Part shown: positions 21,001 through 36,000 of the stretch, in pieces
Layout: each line of letters begins with the position of its first letter
How positions within the stretch are numbered: position 1 is the first letter of the stretch
Translations under genes and position numbers: made by a program
NCBI GenBank assembly: GCA_037043455.1
Contig: JAWPHD010004482.1
Location: 122,985 to 186,984, forward strand
Reading direction: 5' to 3'
Source of the DNA: Cyrtodaria siliqua
Lineage: Eukaryota; Mollusca; Bivalvia; Adapedonta; Hiatellidae
DNA length: 64,000 nt
The notes under the pieces: generated by a model
Databases searched by the model: none
Seen by the model: only the letters and a program-made list of their open reading frames with translations
What the model was told of the DNA's origin: nothing

Positions 21001-24000
21001 TTGCATATTTTCACCATTTTCCGGTTGAATGATTTTTGGCAGAGTTATGGCACTTTAATGGTTTTTACTACACAAACTTTGTCCGGACTATTTCTCCTGA
21101 ACCTCTGGCCGGATTTCAGAGAAACATAGCAGGGATGATCAGTACCAAGCCTAGAGTTGTGCATATCAGCACCCTGTTCTGGTTGAATGATTTTTGATGG
21201 AGTTATGGCCCTTAACAGGTTTTAAACCTTGTGCGGACTAGTTCTGCTAAAACCCTGGCCGAATTTCAACGAAACTTGGCAAGGATTATCAGTACCAAGC
21301 CTCGTTGCGCAAATCATTGTTGTGTTCCGGTTGAATGATATTTGGTGGAGTTGTGGCTTTTCAAAACCCTTTAAAGGTTTTAATACATAAGCTTTGTCCC
21401 GACTACTTTTCCTGATCCACTGCCTGGATTTCCATGAAACTTTGTAGGGATGACCATTACCAAGCCCAGTTGCACATGTCTTCACCGGGTTCCAGTTTAA
21501 TGATTTTGGTGGATTTATGGCCCTTTCTCCTATAGGGGAGACATTTGTTTTTACTAAAAACAACCCCTAGTTCTAATTAAGTATGGTTATTTAGGGACTC
21601 GAGGCACATCAGTTATTATAAAATGGGTTTTGACCGCCTGCATAAAGAGGCCCCTCTACAGGCGGTCAAAACCTATTTTATACAATTGTTGTGCCTCGAG
21701 TCCCTAAATAACCATACCAAATTTGAACTAGGGCCGCTTATTTAAATTGTTAGCATGGGTCAAGTGTTTAAGTTTCTGTTGTGGGTGTTGTTGTTTTGTG
21801 TGTGTTTTTCTCAATATTTTAAAAGAAGTACTGATGGAAATATTACGACGACAGTGCTTGATATAAGAGACGTTTTAGCAAGAATCTTGTTTGTTTAATG
21901 GTTACAAATTGGGTTAAATGGTGACGCATTAGTGGAACTTTTCAACACATTATAATGATGTTATCCTTTTGACAGTTTAATGTCACATGACTTTATTTGA
22001 AAAGGGGTTTTCATTATTTTATAGTCTCCAATTCTCAAACGTTCACCAGCCAGATTGCAGGATGTTTGCCAAGTGCATTAGAAATTAATATAGCTATTAT
22101 CAATGTATTCTTGTTGTTTTTATAGCTTGCTTTTCAAATAAATGAGGTTTTATGTACTTTATTAACGGTTTTTAATAACCTTGACACTAATATACCTTAG
22201 CTACCTTGTCGAAACCTCCATAAATATCAATCAAATGACATCTTTCCAATTACCATTTGCATGTTGTTGTTACAGTTTCAGTTTGACTGACACAAGTCAT
22301 ATTTAAACTCAATATTTAAACCAGTTAAATCTCCCTTGATCTGCGTTCATACCCCAGTTTGTTCTATCATCCACAGGTAACCCAGCAGCATTGTCATGTG
22401 ACGAGGTGTTCCACCATGTTGATATCTTCCCTATTGTCCACAGATAACCCAGCAGCATTGTTATGTGACTGGCTGTTCCACCATGCTGATATCTTCCCTA
22501 TAATCCACAGGTAACCCAGAAGCATTGTCATGTGACTGGCTGTTCCAGCCTGTTGATATCTTCCCTATAATCCACAGAAAACCCAGCAGCTTTGTCATGT
22601 GTCTGGCTGTTTCACTATGCTGATATCTTCCCTATCGTCCACAGAAAACCCAGCAGCATTGTTATGTGACTGGCTGTTCCACCATGCTGATATCTTCCCT
22701 ATAATCCACAGATAACCCAGCAGCATTGTTATGTGACTGGCTGTTCCACCATGCTGATATCTTCCCTATAATCCACAGGTAACCCAGAAGCATTGTAATG
22801 TGACTGGCTGTTCCAGCCTGTTGATATCTTCCCTATAATCCACAGAAAACCCAGCAGCATTGTCATGTGTCTGGCTGTTCCACCATGCTGATATCTTCCC
22901 TATAATCCACAGAAAACCCAGCAGCATTGTCATGTGTCTGGCTGTTCCAGCCTGTTGATATCTTCCCTATCATCCACAGATAACCCAGCAGCATTGTCAT
23001 GTGTCTGGCTGTTCCACCATGCTGATATCTTCCCTATCATCCACAGGTAACCCAGCAGCATTGTCATGTGTCTGGCTGTTCCAGCCTGTTGATATCTTCC
23101 CTATCATCCACAGGTAACCCAGCAGCATTGTCATGTGACGAGCTGTTCCACCATGCTGATATCTTCCCTATCATCCACAGATAACCCAGCAGCATTGTCA
23201 TGTGACGAGGTGTTCCACCTTGCTGATATCTTCCCTATCATCCACAGGTAACCCAGCAGCTTTGTCATGTGACTGGCTGTTCCACCTTGCTGATATCTTC
23301 CCTATCATCCACAGATAACCCAGCAGCATTGTCATGTGACGAGCTGTTCCACCTTGCTGATATCTTCCCTATCATCCACAGGTAACCCAGCAGCTTTGTC
23401 ATGTGACGAGGTGTTCCACCATGCTGATATCTTCCCTATCGTCCACAGATAACCCAGCAGCATTGTCATGTGACTGGCTGTTCCACCATGTTGATATCTT
23501 CCCTATCATCCACAGATAACCCAGCAGCATTGTCATGTGACTGGCTGTTCCACCTTGCTGATATCTTCCCTATCATCCACAGGTAACCCAGCAGCTTTGT
23601 CATGTGACGAGGTGTTCCACCATGCTGATATCTTCCCTATCGTCCACAGATAACCCAGCAGCATTGTCATGTGACTGGCTGTTCCACCTTGCTGATATCT
23701 TCCCTATCATCCACAGGTAACCCAGCAGCTTTGTCATGTGACGAGGTGTTCCACCATGTTGATATCTTCCCTATCATCCACAGATAACCCAGCAGCATTG
23801 TCATGTGACGAGGTGTTCCACCATGCTGATATCTTCCCTATCGTCCACAGATAACCCAGCAGCATTGCCATGTGACTGGCTGTTCCACCTTGCTGATATC
23901 TTCCCTATCATCCACAGGTAACCCAGCAGCTTTGTCATGTGACGAGGTGTTCCACCATGTTGATATCTTCCCTATCATCCACAGATAACCCAGCAGCATT

Positions 24001-27000
24001 GTCGTGTGACTGGCTGTTCCACCATGTTGATATCTTCCCTATCATCCACAGGTAACCCAGCAGCTTTGTCATGTGACTGGCTGTTCCACCATGTTGATAT
24101 CTTCCCTATCATCCACAGATAACCCAGCAGCATTGTCATGTGACTGGCTGTTCCACCATGTTGATATCTTCCCTATCATCCACAGATAACCCAGCAGCAT
24201 TGTCATGTGACTGGCTGTTCCACCATGTTGATATCTTCCCTATCATCCACAGATAACCCAGCAGCATTGTCATGTGACTGGCTGTTCCAGCATGTTGATA
24301 TCTTCCCTATCATCCACAGATAACCCAGCAGCATTGTCATGTGACTGGCTGTTCCACCTTGCTGATATCTTCCCTATCATCCACAGATAACCCAGCAGCA
24401 TTGTCATGTGACTGGCTGTTCCACCATGCTGATATCTTCCCTATCATCCACAGGTAACCCAGCAGCTTTGTCATGTGACTGGCTGTTCCACCTTGCTGAT
24501 ATCTTCCCTATCATCCACAGATAACCCAGCAGCATTGTCATGTGACTGGCTGTTCCACCATGTTGATATCTTCCCTATCATCCACAGATAACCCAGCAGC
24601 ATTGTCATGTGACTGGCTGTTCCACCATGCTGATATCTTCCCTATCATCCACAGATAACCCAGCAGCTTTGTCATGTGACTGGCTGTTCCACCATGTTGA
24701 TATCTTCCCTATCATCCACAGATAACCCAGCAGCATTGTCGTGTGACTGGCTGTTCCACCATGTTGATATCTTCCCTATCATCCACAGATAACCCAGCAG
24801 CATTGTCGTGTGACTGGCTGTTCCACCATGCTGATATCTTCCCTATCATCCACAGATAACCCAGCAGCATTGTCATGTGACTGGCTGTTCCACCATGCTG
24901 ATATCTTCCCTATCATCCACAGATAACCCAGCAGCATTGTCATGTGACTGGCTGTTCCACCATGTTGATATCTTCCCTATCATCCACAGATAACCCAGCA
25001 GCATTGTCGTGTGACTGGCTGTTCCACCATGCTGATATCTTCCCTATCATCCACAGATAACCCAGCAGCATTGTCGTGTGACTGGCTGTTCCACCATGCT
25101 GATATCTTCCCTATCATCCACAGATAACCCAGCAGCATTGTCATGTGACTGGCTGTTCCACCATGTTGATATCTTCCCTATCATCCACAGATAACCCAGC
25201 AGCATTGTCATGTGACTGGCTGTTCCACCATGCTGATATCTTCCCTATCATCCACAGATAACCCAGCAGCATTGTCATGTGACTGGCTGTTCCACCTTGC
25301 TGATATCTTCCAGGCTAGTTGTTTTCACACAGCTGTGTATGTCAGATATGCCCGATGGTCAGATCACCGAGGAAATCAAGAGACATTTGAAGGACAGATT
25401 GCCAGCCCATTGCGTGCCTGACGAAGTTGTTGTTTTACCAAATATTCCTATGACACGTCATGGTAAAGTGAAATATTGTTATTGAAAAATAAACTGAGAT
25501 TTCTCCGCATTTATATAAGAAATGTTTTTGGAAGTTGATCGAATCCTTTGTAATTAAATTATTAATTTTTTGTTAAATAAATGTTGGTTTGCTGACTTAC
25601 TTTAATATGAATTATACATACTTAATTATGAAACTTTTAATAGTATAATTGTATTATTATTATTACTTACATATTCACGAAGATTTTTTTTTTCAAAAAT
25701 AAATAAAATTCAAATGCGAAACTATGCCAAGTGACAATATCTAGTTAAAGTTAGAAATCCTGAATTTTGAGGCTTCCTTTATTATATAATTATTAAAAAA
25801 TCTATCTTAACTGTAAAGAATGTAACAATGCATCATCAAAAAAATACACTGATTTGTTAGCAGTTTCCCATTTAACAAATTTAATGAATTTCAGTACCAA
25901 ACTACCGGTATACATGTATTCTAAGTGACACTTTATATGACATGTTTATGTATAATAAAATCTTTTATATAAAAGTCTTTAAAAATTAAGGACCAGGGTC
26001 CGTATTCATAAAGCTTCTTAGCAATATTTAAAGTAAAATTTTATAAATTTTTCTAAACACACTTTTTCTATCGATTTAAGACATTTTCTTAATATTGCTA
26101 ATAAGGTTATGGATAAATAAAACCTACAGTTAAATATTTATCTTAAAATCGATGGTTTGTAGTCCCTGAGAGGTTAATAAGGATATTAAAAAATATGTAA
26201 AAATCTAAAATTTTGACTTAATTAAGAAATAATAAATAAGTACCTGTGTTTTATCGGTGAATAAAATACAGTTAGGAGTTCGGATGCGTAGTAATTAAAT
26301 CACGAGTGCGTTAGCACGAGTGATTTAATTTCTCGTATCCGAACGACTAACTGTATTTTATTCACCGATAAAATACAGGTCCGTATTTATTATTTCGATT
26401 CTAACACAACAATTACCCCATTATTTACGCTATTGTTGGGGCACTATATATTATCTCGGAGGTCAAGGTAATCAGGCTGCTATGTTAACTGGCTCTTCCA
26501 TTGGGCGCCCCCGTATGCAAAGTTCTGCGTTTCAATGCACTGGTTTTCACGTGACAAACAATTAAGTCATTGCTTACGTCATATAGCTTGCGCTGTATGA
26601 CGTCAAACGTTCTCACCTTGTTCAAGATGCTTATTAATGTTATATGTACAGGTGCATATGATGGGTTTATTTCGGGGATGTGCACGGTTTGGGAGAATGG
26701 CAATTTTGTTGTAATTAACATTTCATTAAAATTACTGTTCAGTTTGTCTTTGTGACGTATATTTACCAAGTGACGTCATGTAACGTGGCACTTCCAACGG
26801 ATGAAATATACGCGGGGAATTAATGTAACAGCTGTGTTTTATCGTAGAATAACATACAGCTGTCTCCATTCTTTGTGTATATGGAAGACTGCGGAGGTCG
26901 TGTTAGAATAGGTATTATTTTCCACTTAAAGGGAATGTAGCGACACAGCCAAAAAACTCTGTTATTGAGAGTTCTGAAAAACTTGGAAAAATGTGAAAGA

Positions 27001-30000
27001 ATTATCAAAATCGGATGATAAACAAACAAGATATGACCATTTAAAGTTTGTTCTAAAACAAATATGGGAGCCGCCATTTTTAGAACTATGACGTCATAGT
27101 TCCATATTACCATATATGGAATATTGATAAATATCATTTAAAACAAAGAAAATCACTGCAAATGAATAAAAAAAAAATACTGGTCATATAAATCATTACT
27201 GCCATTAAGTACTATGCTATTACATATTTTTCATACAGTTGCTGTCACCTTTTCCCTATAAATCAGTAAATTTTCATATTTATAAATATTCCATATATGG
27301 ACATTTAGAACCGTGATGTCATAGCTCTCAAAATGGCCGCTTCCATATCCGTTTAACAGAAACTTCAAATGTCCATATCTTTTTTGTTTATCATCCGATT
27401 TTGATAATTCTTTCACCATTATTCAAGTATTTTAAAACTCTCAATAATAAAGATGGTTCGGCTGTGGCGCTACATTCCCTTTAAGTTGCTTCATGAATAC
27501 GGGCCCTAGTAATTATATTGTACACAACTGTTCACAGTTATTACTTATATTATGGATATATACTGTTCATTAATTTAAAAGGGGTGTTTGTGCGTCTCCT
27601 GTAAAATGAACTAAATGCACTTAGCATAGTTTCACGTTAAACCCTCGATGTGAACATCGTTAAATTAGTGCTTAACATTCTTAATAACACAGATAGGAAG
27701 AAATGATCAGGACAAAGCCAATCTGTACAACGATTCTTTGGATGCAGTTGTTTTTTGAGAATTGTAAAATTTGAAGGTTTTTTTAAACCAAGCAACAACT
27801 TTAACAAAATAATTATTGCTCAGCCGTCATCTCGAGAAAGCAAATGTGCTGTGGAACTACGCACAAATCCTATGTATGATAAATGAAACTTAAAACGAGC
27901 ATGTGAAAGAAATACATTTGATATTCTCACCATTATTTTCATTTTGGCATTTTTGTACATTATCTCTATTGCTTATGATCCATCTACGTATTTCAGGAAA
28001 GATTGATCTAAAACAACTCCAGTCTGTGTATGAGACAAGAAACATGGACACTTCCCCATACTGTGCTTCCAGTGTGCTCGAGAGAAAATGGAAGGTAACC
28101 ATACATGTATATATCACTTAATAATGATAGTTATTGAGCAGCCCTGTTTATCATATTGAGCAACCCTGTTTATCATATTGAGCAACCCTGTTTATCATAT
28201 TGAGCAACCCTGTTTATCATATTGAGCAACCCTGTTTATCATATTGAGCAACCCTGTTTATCATATTGAGCAGCCCTGTTTATCATATTGAGCAACCTGT
28301 TTATCATATTGAGCAACCCTGTTTATCATATTGAGCAACCTGTTTATCATATTGAGCAACCCTGTTTATCATATTGAGCAACCCTGTTTATCATATTGAG
28401 CAACCTGTTTATCATATTGAGCAACCTGTTTATCATATTGAGCAACCCTCAACAAGGAGCACTTTTACCTTTGAGACAGACAGGTGACCTGATTAAGCTT
28501 CAGCACTCTGAGAAATGTGATACAGAGTATTCGGTGCTAAAGATATGATATGAATGGCTATAAACCAGTACATCATTGATATTAAGATATTTACATGTAC
28601 TAACGCTTAAACTGGAATGAGTTCTTATAAACACTGTTTTATATTTTATAGGAAGTTCTAGGATCCCAGATGGATATTTAAGAAGAGCAAACTTCATATT
28701 AGGTGGAGAGAATTATTATATCCTCTGTTTTATATTTTATAGGAAGTTCTAGGATCCCAGGTGGATATTCAAGAGAACACAAACTTCATATTAGCTGGTG
28801 GAGATTCTCTAAAGGCCATTTATTTACATAATGACCTTGAAAATATCTTGAACATTCAAGTGCCAAACTTACTAGATAGGATTTTGCATAAAACATTTAT
28901 TGAAGTGAAAACGTATTTGACCGAATTTCACAACAAGATTGTTTCTCGTCCAGACGGTAATAATTTAGAACAAAAACATATGTATCTTGCTGAAGATAGT
29001 GGAAATACTACCGGCAGTTCTCAAAGTAAGCTTAGGAGCAAACGGAAAATGGAAGAGCCAGATAGCAGTTCAATCAAGCCTACGAAAACACAGAGAAAGA
29101 ATTCAAAAAATGAAAAATGTAGTATCGGTATATTGGCTACATCTAAAATACTGCTAAATTCAAACATGAGCTCATTGGTAGAGCCAGTCAGAGTCTCGGA
29201 CAATATGGGAAATATAAAACAATATTTGATGTCAATTAGTCGAGGAAATAGAATACAGAATACCGTGGTTGGTGCCAAGGAAATGGTAGATGGAAATGTA
29301 ATAGCAAGCAGTCCGGAGAACAGCATTGACGGTGAGGGTTGGAAACATGAGGTTGTGAATTATATGCGGGTGAGAGAGGCACTCCAGTTGGACAGTATCA
29401 AGATTGACCTTGAAGAACAGTGGAAGCATGATACAAGAAGATGTGTTGATGCATCGCCGCTTATTGCAGTATCAAGGTAAAACCTAAACCATTTAAGGTT
29501 TAACAATGAAACCTTTCACACTTGTAAAGTATCACCTGAAGATGTGCACCAAGTGTGCACTCTTTGTGCAAACCTTTCCTTAACAGTTAAGGGGTGTTAA
29601 TTTATGAATACGTTTTTAGTATGACTTAAGGATATGCATCTGACTTTTTTGATTATCTATGATTATTTATTGCACGTTATATAACATACAGGACCAACCA
29701 GTGTATTACTAATAGGCAGAAATTCAAGACTTGGGTGTGCAAATGTGCAAACAGGGTGTGCAGAATAATTTGCCAACATGTGCCAAGGCAGTTTTATTTG
29801 AAAGCTGAAGGTGAAAAAGGAACATTTTAAATCATCTTTCTTCTTTAAATGTTTACGCCACCCACTCCGTCATATATTGGCCGCTATTTTTCAAAAACGG
29901 CCGTGTAAAAGATGACTGCATGGTTGGCTGGCTAATACACTGAGGCCAATATTTAAAACTTTTTACATATTATTCTCAAGCCTAATCTGTATTATGTGAA

Positions 30001-33000
30001 GGTATGCAACATGAATCGGATGAAACATTATGTGAGTTACGGCACTTTGTTTTTTTGTCGTGAACTTTTAAAGTTGCCACTGGCATGTCACAACCTTTTA
30101 AAGATGTCACTGGCATGTCACGACCTTTTAAAGATGTCACTGGCATGTCTAACCATTGGTGCCACATAGATTAAGACTTTAAACACTCAACGTGTCAATT
30201 TTATTTTAACATGGACATGTCACATGAGTCCACCCAGTGTGGTGTCGATACGTTTTGTCTTATGTCCTAGGCTCCCAGACATCCGTTTTCATTTAAGATT
30301 GTGTAACCCAGAGAGAAATCATGGGGTATTGCTGTGATTTACCTGTGACTATATTCAATTGTTTATAATTTTATGTATAATGAAAATTAATACTTATTAC
30401 ATTCTTATATATATATATTTTTTAATTAATTGATTTGCCAGCTTTTGGGGTTTATACTTTTATAGCGCTTTATGGTAAATTTACCATTCACTACCGTAAA
30501 ATATGTGAATTAATTCTTATCTTTACATTATTTACCCGTTGTTTTCGTACTGACAGTAATGACCTTGGGGGCTTGGTAATGATTAACAAGCACATGAAAG
30601 ATAAATCTTGTGTATTTTCAGACTAGACATTTTCTATTATTTATTTTTAAAGCTACATTGTGTTTGAAAAGTTAAGTCTATTGGAAATGATGCTTTTTTT
30701 TTACATAAGGTATCAAGTGAATACAAATTTCGCATTGTTGATTAAACCTATTGTTTGCTTGTGGGGCACTTGTTTCAGCCAAAGTTTTTGAGTGCTTTTC
30801 AGACAGATTTCAACTAATACCAAAATAAGTTGTAAATCTGCGAAACAGACATTTTTAAATAAAAATACCTTACTTTACAAAATCAGTTAACATGGTTAAG
30901 AAATAAAACATTTATGTGCAAAAGTTGTTTTTGATAGGGCATTTTCAATGCAAAATTCTGCTCCATCAGAAGTTTGAAAAAAATATTTTTTAGAATTTTT
31001 TGACCAAAACAGATTTTAAATTGTTGGATAAATGTAAATAAAGACATTTTGAAAGTGTTATATTAAATTTTCAATTTCTTTATTACGATTTTGGCCTCCG
31101 GCCCATAACACAATGCATTTTATATACAAACAAACAAATATGCAACTGGTGCACCCAACATATATACATACATTTAAGAAATAGAACATCATTTACTGTG
31201 AATTATCATTTAATATATCATGGTTTGGAGTTCAATTGTAAACAATAATTTCACGAGCCTGAAGGGCGAGTGAAATTATTGTTTACAATTGAACGACAAA
31301 CTGTGATATATTATAGATAATTCACCCTGAACGATGTTCTATTTCTATTCTAATACCCCTAAAATGTGAAAATAACGCACACATCTTAAATCTTTCGCAT
31401 TGCTTTGCTTGCTCTCCTAACGTTGCATACGTTTCAATGCGGAATGCGCAATACGCAATGCTTATTCTCCTAACGTTGCAATCATAACAGTGATTTATCG
31501 TTCAATATAACGAGATATTTTAAACTAGGCTATATAGTGCGTTTGTATTAGAATAAAATAGTAAGGCTTATTAACGTTATTTAGGATTTCTAAATTTTCT
31601 GCACTCCCAGTGTCAAGGAATTTACATGGAAAAAGCCCCCCTCCCCACAAAAGATATATAATTTATTTACATGTTACTAAAATTGCTCATGGTAATGCTG
31701 AAAAACCTTTGGCTGAAAACAAGCACACCGAAAAATAGAGGTTTTAGCAGCTGATTTAAGATGTTCAGCATTATCATACATTGATTGCTTTTTTATGACA
31801 AGGTTCAATGCGGTAAACCAGTCTAAACCAGTCTTAGACTAGTGAATATTGGGAGCAAAATAGATAAGCAAAATTTGAAAAAGCCCATTTCTGACAGTGG
31901 AAATATAACCTGTACAAAAAAAAGAGATCACGTTTATTATTCAATTCTTTATTAAAATAAATAATATTTATTAAAATAAATATTTATTTTAACAAAAATT
32001 GTAATACCTGTTGTAACATAACTGTGGTTCGCCATGGACTTTACTCGAAGAAACACGGTAATTGCTTTATACAATAATCGCAGTGAGAACCCACAGTAAA
32101 ATTTAAAAAAACTGTCATGGTGACAACTCAGAGAAGTCATAAATCTGCATGGTACCAACTATAGCAACCTATCCACTTAAAAATCATGGGTTTTGGAAAC
32201 TGTAACAAAATAAATAATAACAATAATTTTTAATGATGGAGCAGAGAAAGGTGTTCTTTTAAATTTATGGAAATCAGGGAAAAAATACAAAAAAAGGGAA
32301 TTTTTTCTCTGATTACTTTAATGCATTTAGCCCTCTCGAAGTCTTGGAAACAAAATAAATACGTGAACGTGTACATTTTGGGAGGGCTAATCTCAGAAAG
32401 TACTTTATCAATAGAATTATCTTCTGCGGCAGAGGAAAAAGCTTTATACATTGTAAGAGTATGTGCGCTTTATTTTATTAATACAAACTTTAAGTTCTTT
32501 AAATATTAAGAAAATTATGAAGAAAAACCCTATCTGAATTGAGTGCTTTGTTTACATGTTTTGCCGTGAAACTGATAAAAAGTTTCACCACCCTGATTGA
32601 TATATAACCCTGTAGCTCTTATTCATCTTAGATCTTTATTGTTTTAGGTTATTTCATTTTCCTATATTGTATGAAGAGTTATAGTTTTTGACCAAAGCAA
32701 TTAAGTAAACCAAAGGAATTAAGTACCATTTTTGCATTTCTAGTTCTAATGTTCAGATTGAATATCTCCAACCCCATGTTAAGTAAGTTTATCTTATAGC
32801 AGGGTTTTACACCATATTTTTATTCTGGGGGACACATAATCAGTTGTTTTGGGGGTCCAACCCTTGATTTTAGGGGTCTAGTACTGTATGCATATTGAAT
32901 TCAAGACTTAGACAACCTTCCTGATCTGGGTGTTGTTTATTTTGAGCTTCCTAACAGGGACACTCACTTGTAAACAAAAAAACATCGAGCTGCTGGAGAA

Positions 33001-36000
33001 AACATTCTTGCAGCACTCATAAAATCAAAGTTTTTAATATTTGGGCCCACAAGTTTAATAAACAGAAGTCTGTTTAGTCCAAAAAAGATCGCAGATCCGA
33101 TCGTGTACATGACAAATTTAAATATGATAATATCCGAAGTATCCAAATGAAGCGTCCCTATCATTGTGCATACAATTGGTCAATAAGAGTAGACTTATTA
33201 CGGGTAGGAATAAATCATTCAGAGTCGTAAAATTTGCTTTGCTATAAATAGATTATGGTAATAAGTCGGTGGCTACTGTGATGTGTGTGATGTTTTGGCT
33301 GGTTTAATTATAAATCATAAAATTTTACCAGAGATTATTCCCACTTATTATCATCTATTAATAACAAAGTTTAGGTTAAGTTTCCCGAGAAGTCGGCTGA
33401 CAATCAAAAAAATAAATTCACAGGTTAATTGCGTCCAACCGGATGCATGAACAACATTTTCACGGGTTAAGAACAATATTTTATAGGATACACAAATCTG
33501 CATCCTGTAAAACTCTGTTATAGTCTGTATAATACATGTAATACTACACAAACATAAATCAAAGCGTATTATGAAGATCATAATGGCTTGTTGTTTGTTT
33601 GTATTATTATGCACAATGTACATGAAATGAGAATGGTTACTCTCTGATCAAGGTGACTACTTTGATGTGATCTGCCCGATCAAATGTTACAATCAGTCTA
33701 TCTGTGTCTTTGTCATAACACAGTGCACGGGGTTCGTCAGTTACATCTGCACGTGATAGTAGCACATGAGACTTTCTGGTGAGGCTGTCCATCTGAAGAA
33801 TACTTTTGTTTTTGCAGCAAGACACCAGCAAATTACCATCCTCCATCTTGCACACTCCCCAGGCATACTTCAGGTCCGGACTGGTGAGGGTGGATTGTAG
33901 GCTCCCCTGTCTGTTGAAAATGTGTACTCCATTTGCCCCATCAGATACATAAACATTGGTCCCATTGCTGCTAATGTCAATTTGTCTTGGTAAACAGAAT
34001 ATCATTTCTTTTGCTGAGTTGACATTCTGGAATGTCCGCAGTTTCTCTCCTGCCAGGCTATACACAGATACTCCACTATAATCATCAAACCCACCGTACT
34101 CAGAGACAAACAACTCACCATCACTGAATGCTGCATAGGTACAGTCCTTATCCGTCTTGAATGATCTTGTTAGTTTCAGTTTACCTGTAGTTGATACAAA
34201 TTGAATAGTTTTGTCATTTAAGGCTACAGCAACCTCTTTAGAGCCAGTTTTACATAGACTCGATGGATATCGTAGGGCACATTGGTCTATGATGTTGTAT
34301 TTCCGGTCAAGTCTTAAAAGCTTGTTGTTTGCCACTGTGTTATCTGCTAACAACAGTGATGCGTCTTCCAGAAGACAAGATCCAAGTATCATAGTCTGCT
34401 TATCACCACTGAATGTGTACTTGCCTTGAAGGAGGGCAGAACTGATTGGTTTACATTTTGTGACCTTTATTTGGGGCTGACCTTGATTGGAAGCAGAACT
34501 GATCATTTTACTTTCTCTGACCTTAATCGTGGGCTGATCCTGGTTGGAAGCAGGGCTGAGTGGGTTGCTCTGATTATTGTGGATGTGGCCTATTGATTTC
34601 AGATTCATGACATAATCCATGATGCTAGTGTTGATGGTAAATTTCATAATTTCTCCGCTCCTCGTGGTGTCTAACGCTTGCAGTAATTGGCTTCCCTGGC
34701 TCTTCTGTTGTTTCCCTTGCTTTACAATGAGAAAGAGTTGTGCTTCATTGTCTAGATTGCTTGTTTCAAGATTCTCGATATTGGCATCCAATTTAGAAAT
34801 CATGTCTTGAAGATTTTGAATATCGGCATTCGCTTCGTTTTCCAGCTTTGTTTGCTTTTTCTGTACTTCATCTTTGGCCTCTTTCACAAGTTTGTCGAGG
34901 TGTTTGACAATTCTGTCTTGAAACGCATCAATATCTGTTGTTATCCTTGTCTTTTCTTGTCCAGTTCTTTTAATATCTTCCTGTCTGACTTTCTTAATTT
35001 TCTTAAGATCCAGCTGCATCTGCTTCATGGTGGTACCAACATCTCTCACTTCTGTGCTATGTTTGATGCCTTTAGCGACATTGGGGATGTAGTCGACGCC
35101 TGTGCACAGCCTGAAAAATACATCATATGAGGGTTATATTCTATGAAAAAAGAAGAGGTGTCAGACTCGCAGCTAGAGTCATAAACTGCAAGAGACATAA
35201 CATCTGATACAAATTAATACAAACTCAATGAAGCCTCATTAAATATTCAAGAGACACTGGGATTCCGATTATCTGACAATGCGACACTAAACATTAATTG
35301 GCATCCAAGTAAAAAATATATATTTTATTCCAAATACATGAAATAGCCTAGTATTTTATTTATTTTTATTTGTTTCGTATTTGTTTGTTACGTGTCTGTC
35401 CTACCCCTGAAGAAGGCATAAGCCAAAAGCACTTGGGTTATTCAAGCTATAGCACTATATATATATAAATCGGGATGCCTAATGCAGATTTTATTTATAT
35501 GTTTACTCAGTTTTTTTCATAAATTGGGTAAGTCGTTTAGAATCTGGGACATAATTATTACAGTTTAACCCTATCCCTATACATGCATGTGTAAATACCT
35601 TAAATTTGCCCTAAATCAACTAGTCTGTTTTGTATATAATTGAACACATACGTTAAGTGACCTTCGTTTAAGAACTGCATGAGATACTATATAAATATTG
35701 CATCCCTGTGTGGGCGACAGTGGATATAGTCAAACATCGAAAAAATAAAGTCAACCTTGGCTTCTATGAGTGTGACAGTGGATATTGTCAAGCTGAGGAA
35801 AATAATGTTGACCGAGGCCAAGCCGAGATTGACATTATTTTTCCAAAGTTGACAATATTCACTGTCACCCTCACTGGGATGCAATATTTATTTTATTATA
35901 CCATGTATACTGAAGAAAATAAGGTTTTTGGGGGATATGTAATGAAAGTTCCATTTCGTTCTTATTAAAAAAGAGGATGTTTTTATTTATTTATTAACCA

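Larger units (their letters stand above)
25992..27509. mobile_element. 1.5-kb element with GGGTCCGTATTCAT inverted ends
   Basis: AGGGTCCGTATTCATAAAGC at the left and the reverse complement of AGGGCCCGTATTCATGAAGC at the right form inverted termini. No transposase is seen inside; instead it carries two nested foldbacks (26228-26393 and 26930-27483). Either it is a non-autonomous DNA transposon or the outer ends belong to separate elements. Confidence 0.5.
25463..27996. other. AASDH intron, AT-rich with nested foldback elements
   Basis: 25463-25990 is AT-rich with nothing recognised. 25992-27509 holds nested inverted repeats described separately. Confidence 0.6.
29477..33600. other. Start of the 13-kb AASDH intron
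   Basis: It contains a short 29-bp repeat (30058-30150) and a foldback MITE (31170-31350). Small open frames at 29982-30167, 31952-32158 and 32230-32509 have no recognisable content. Otherwise nothing is supported. Confidence 0.5.

Noticed and set aside
22377..25257. CRISPR-like array
   Set aside because: The repeats are contiguous 67-base units with no unique spacers, the genome is eukaryotic, and the units are explained by an exon boundary.
28130..28448. 22-bp minisatellite as another boundary-derived array
   Set aside because: Its unit has no similarity to exon 10 or exon 11 and starts 36 bases inside the intron.
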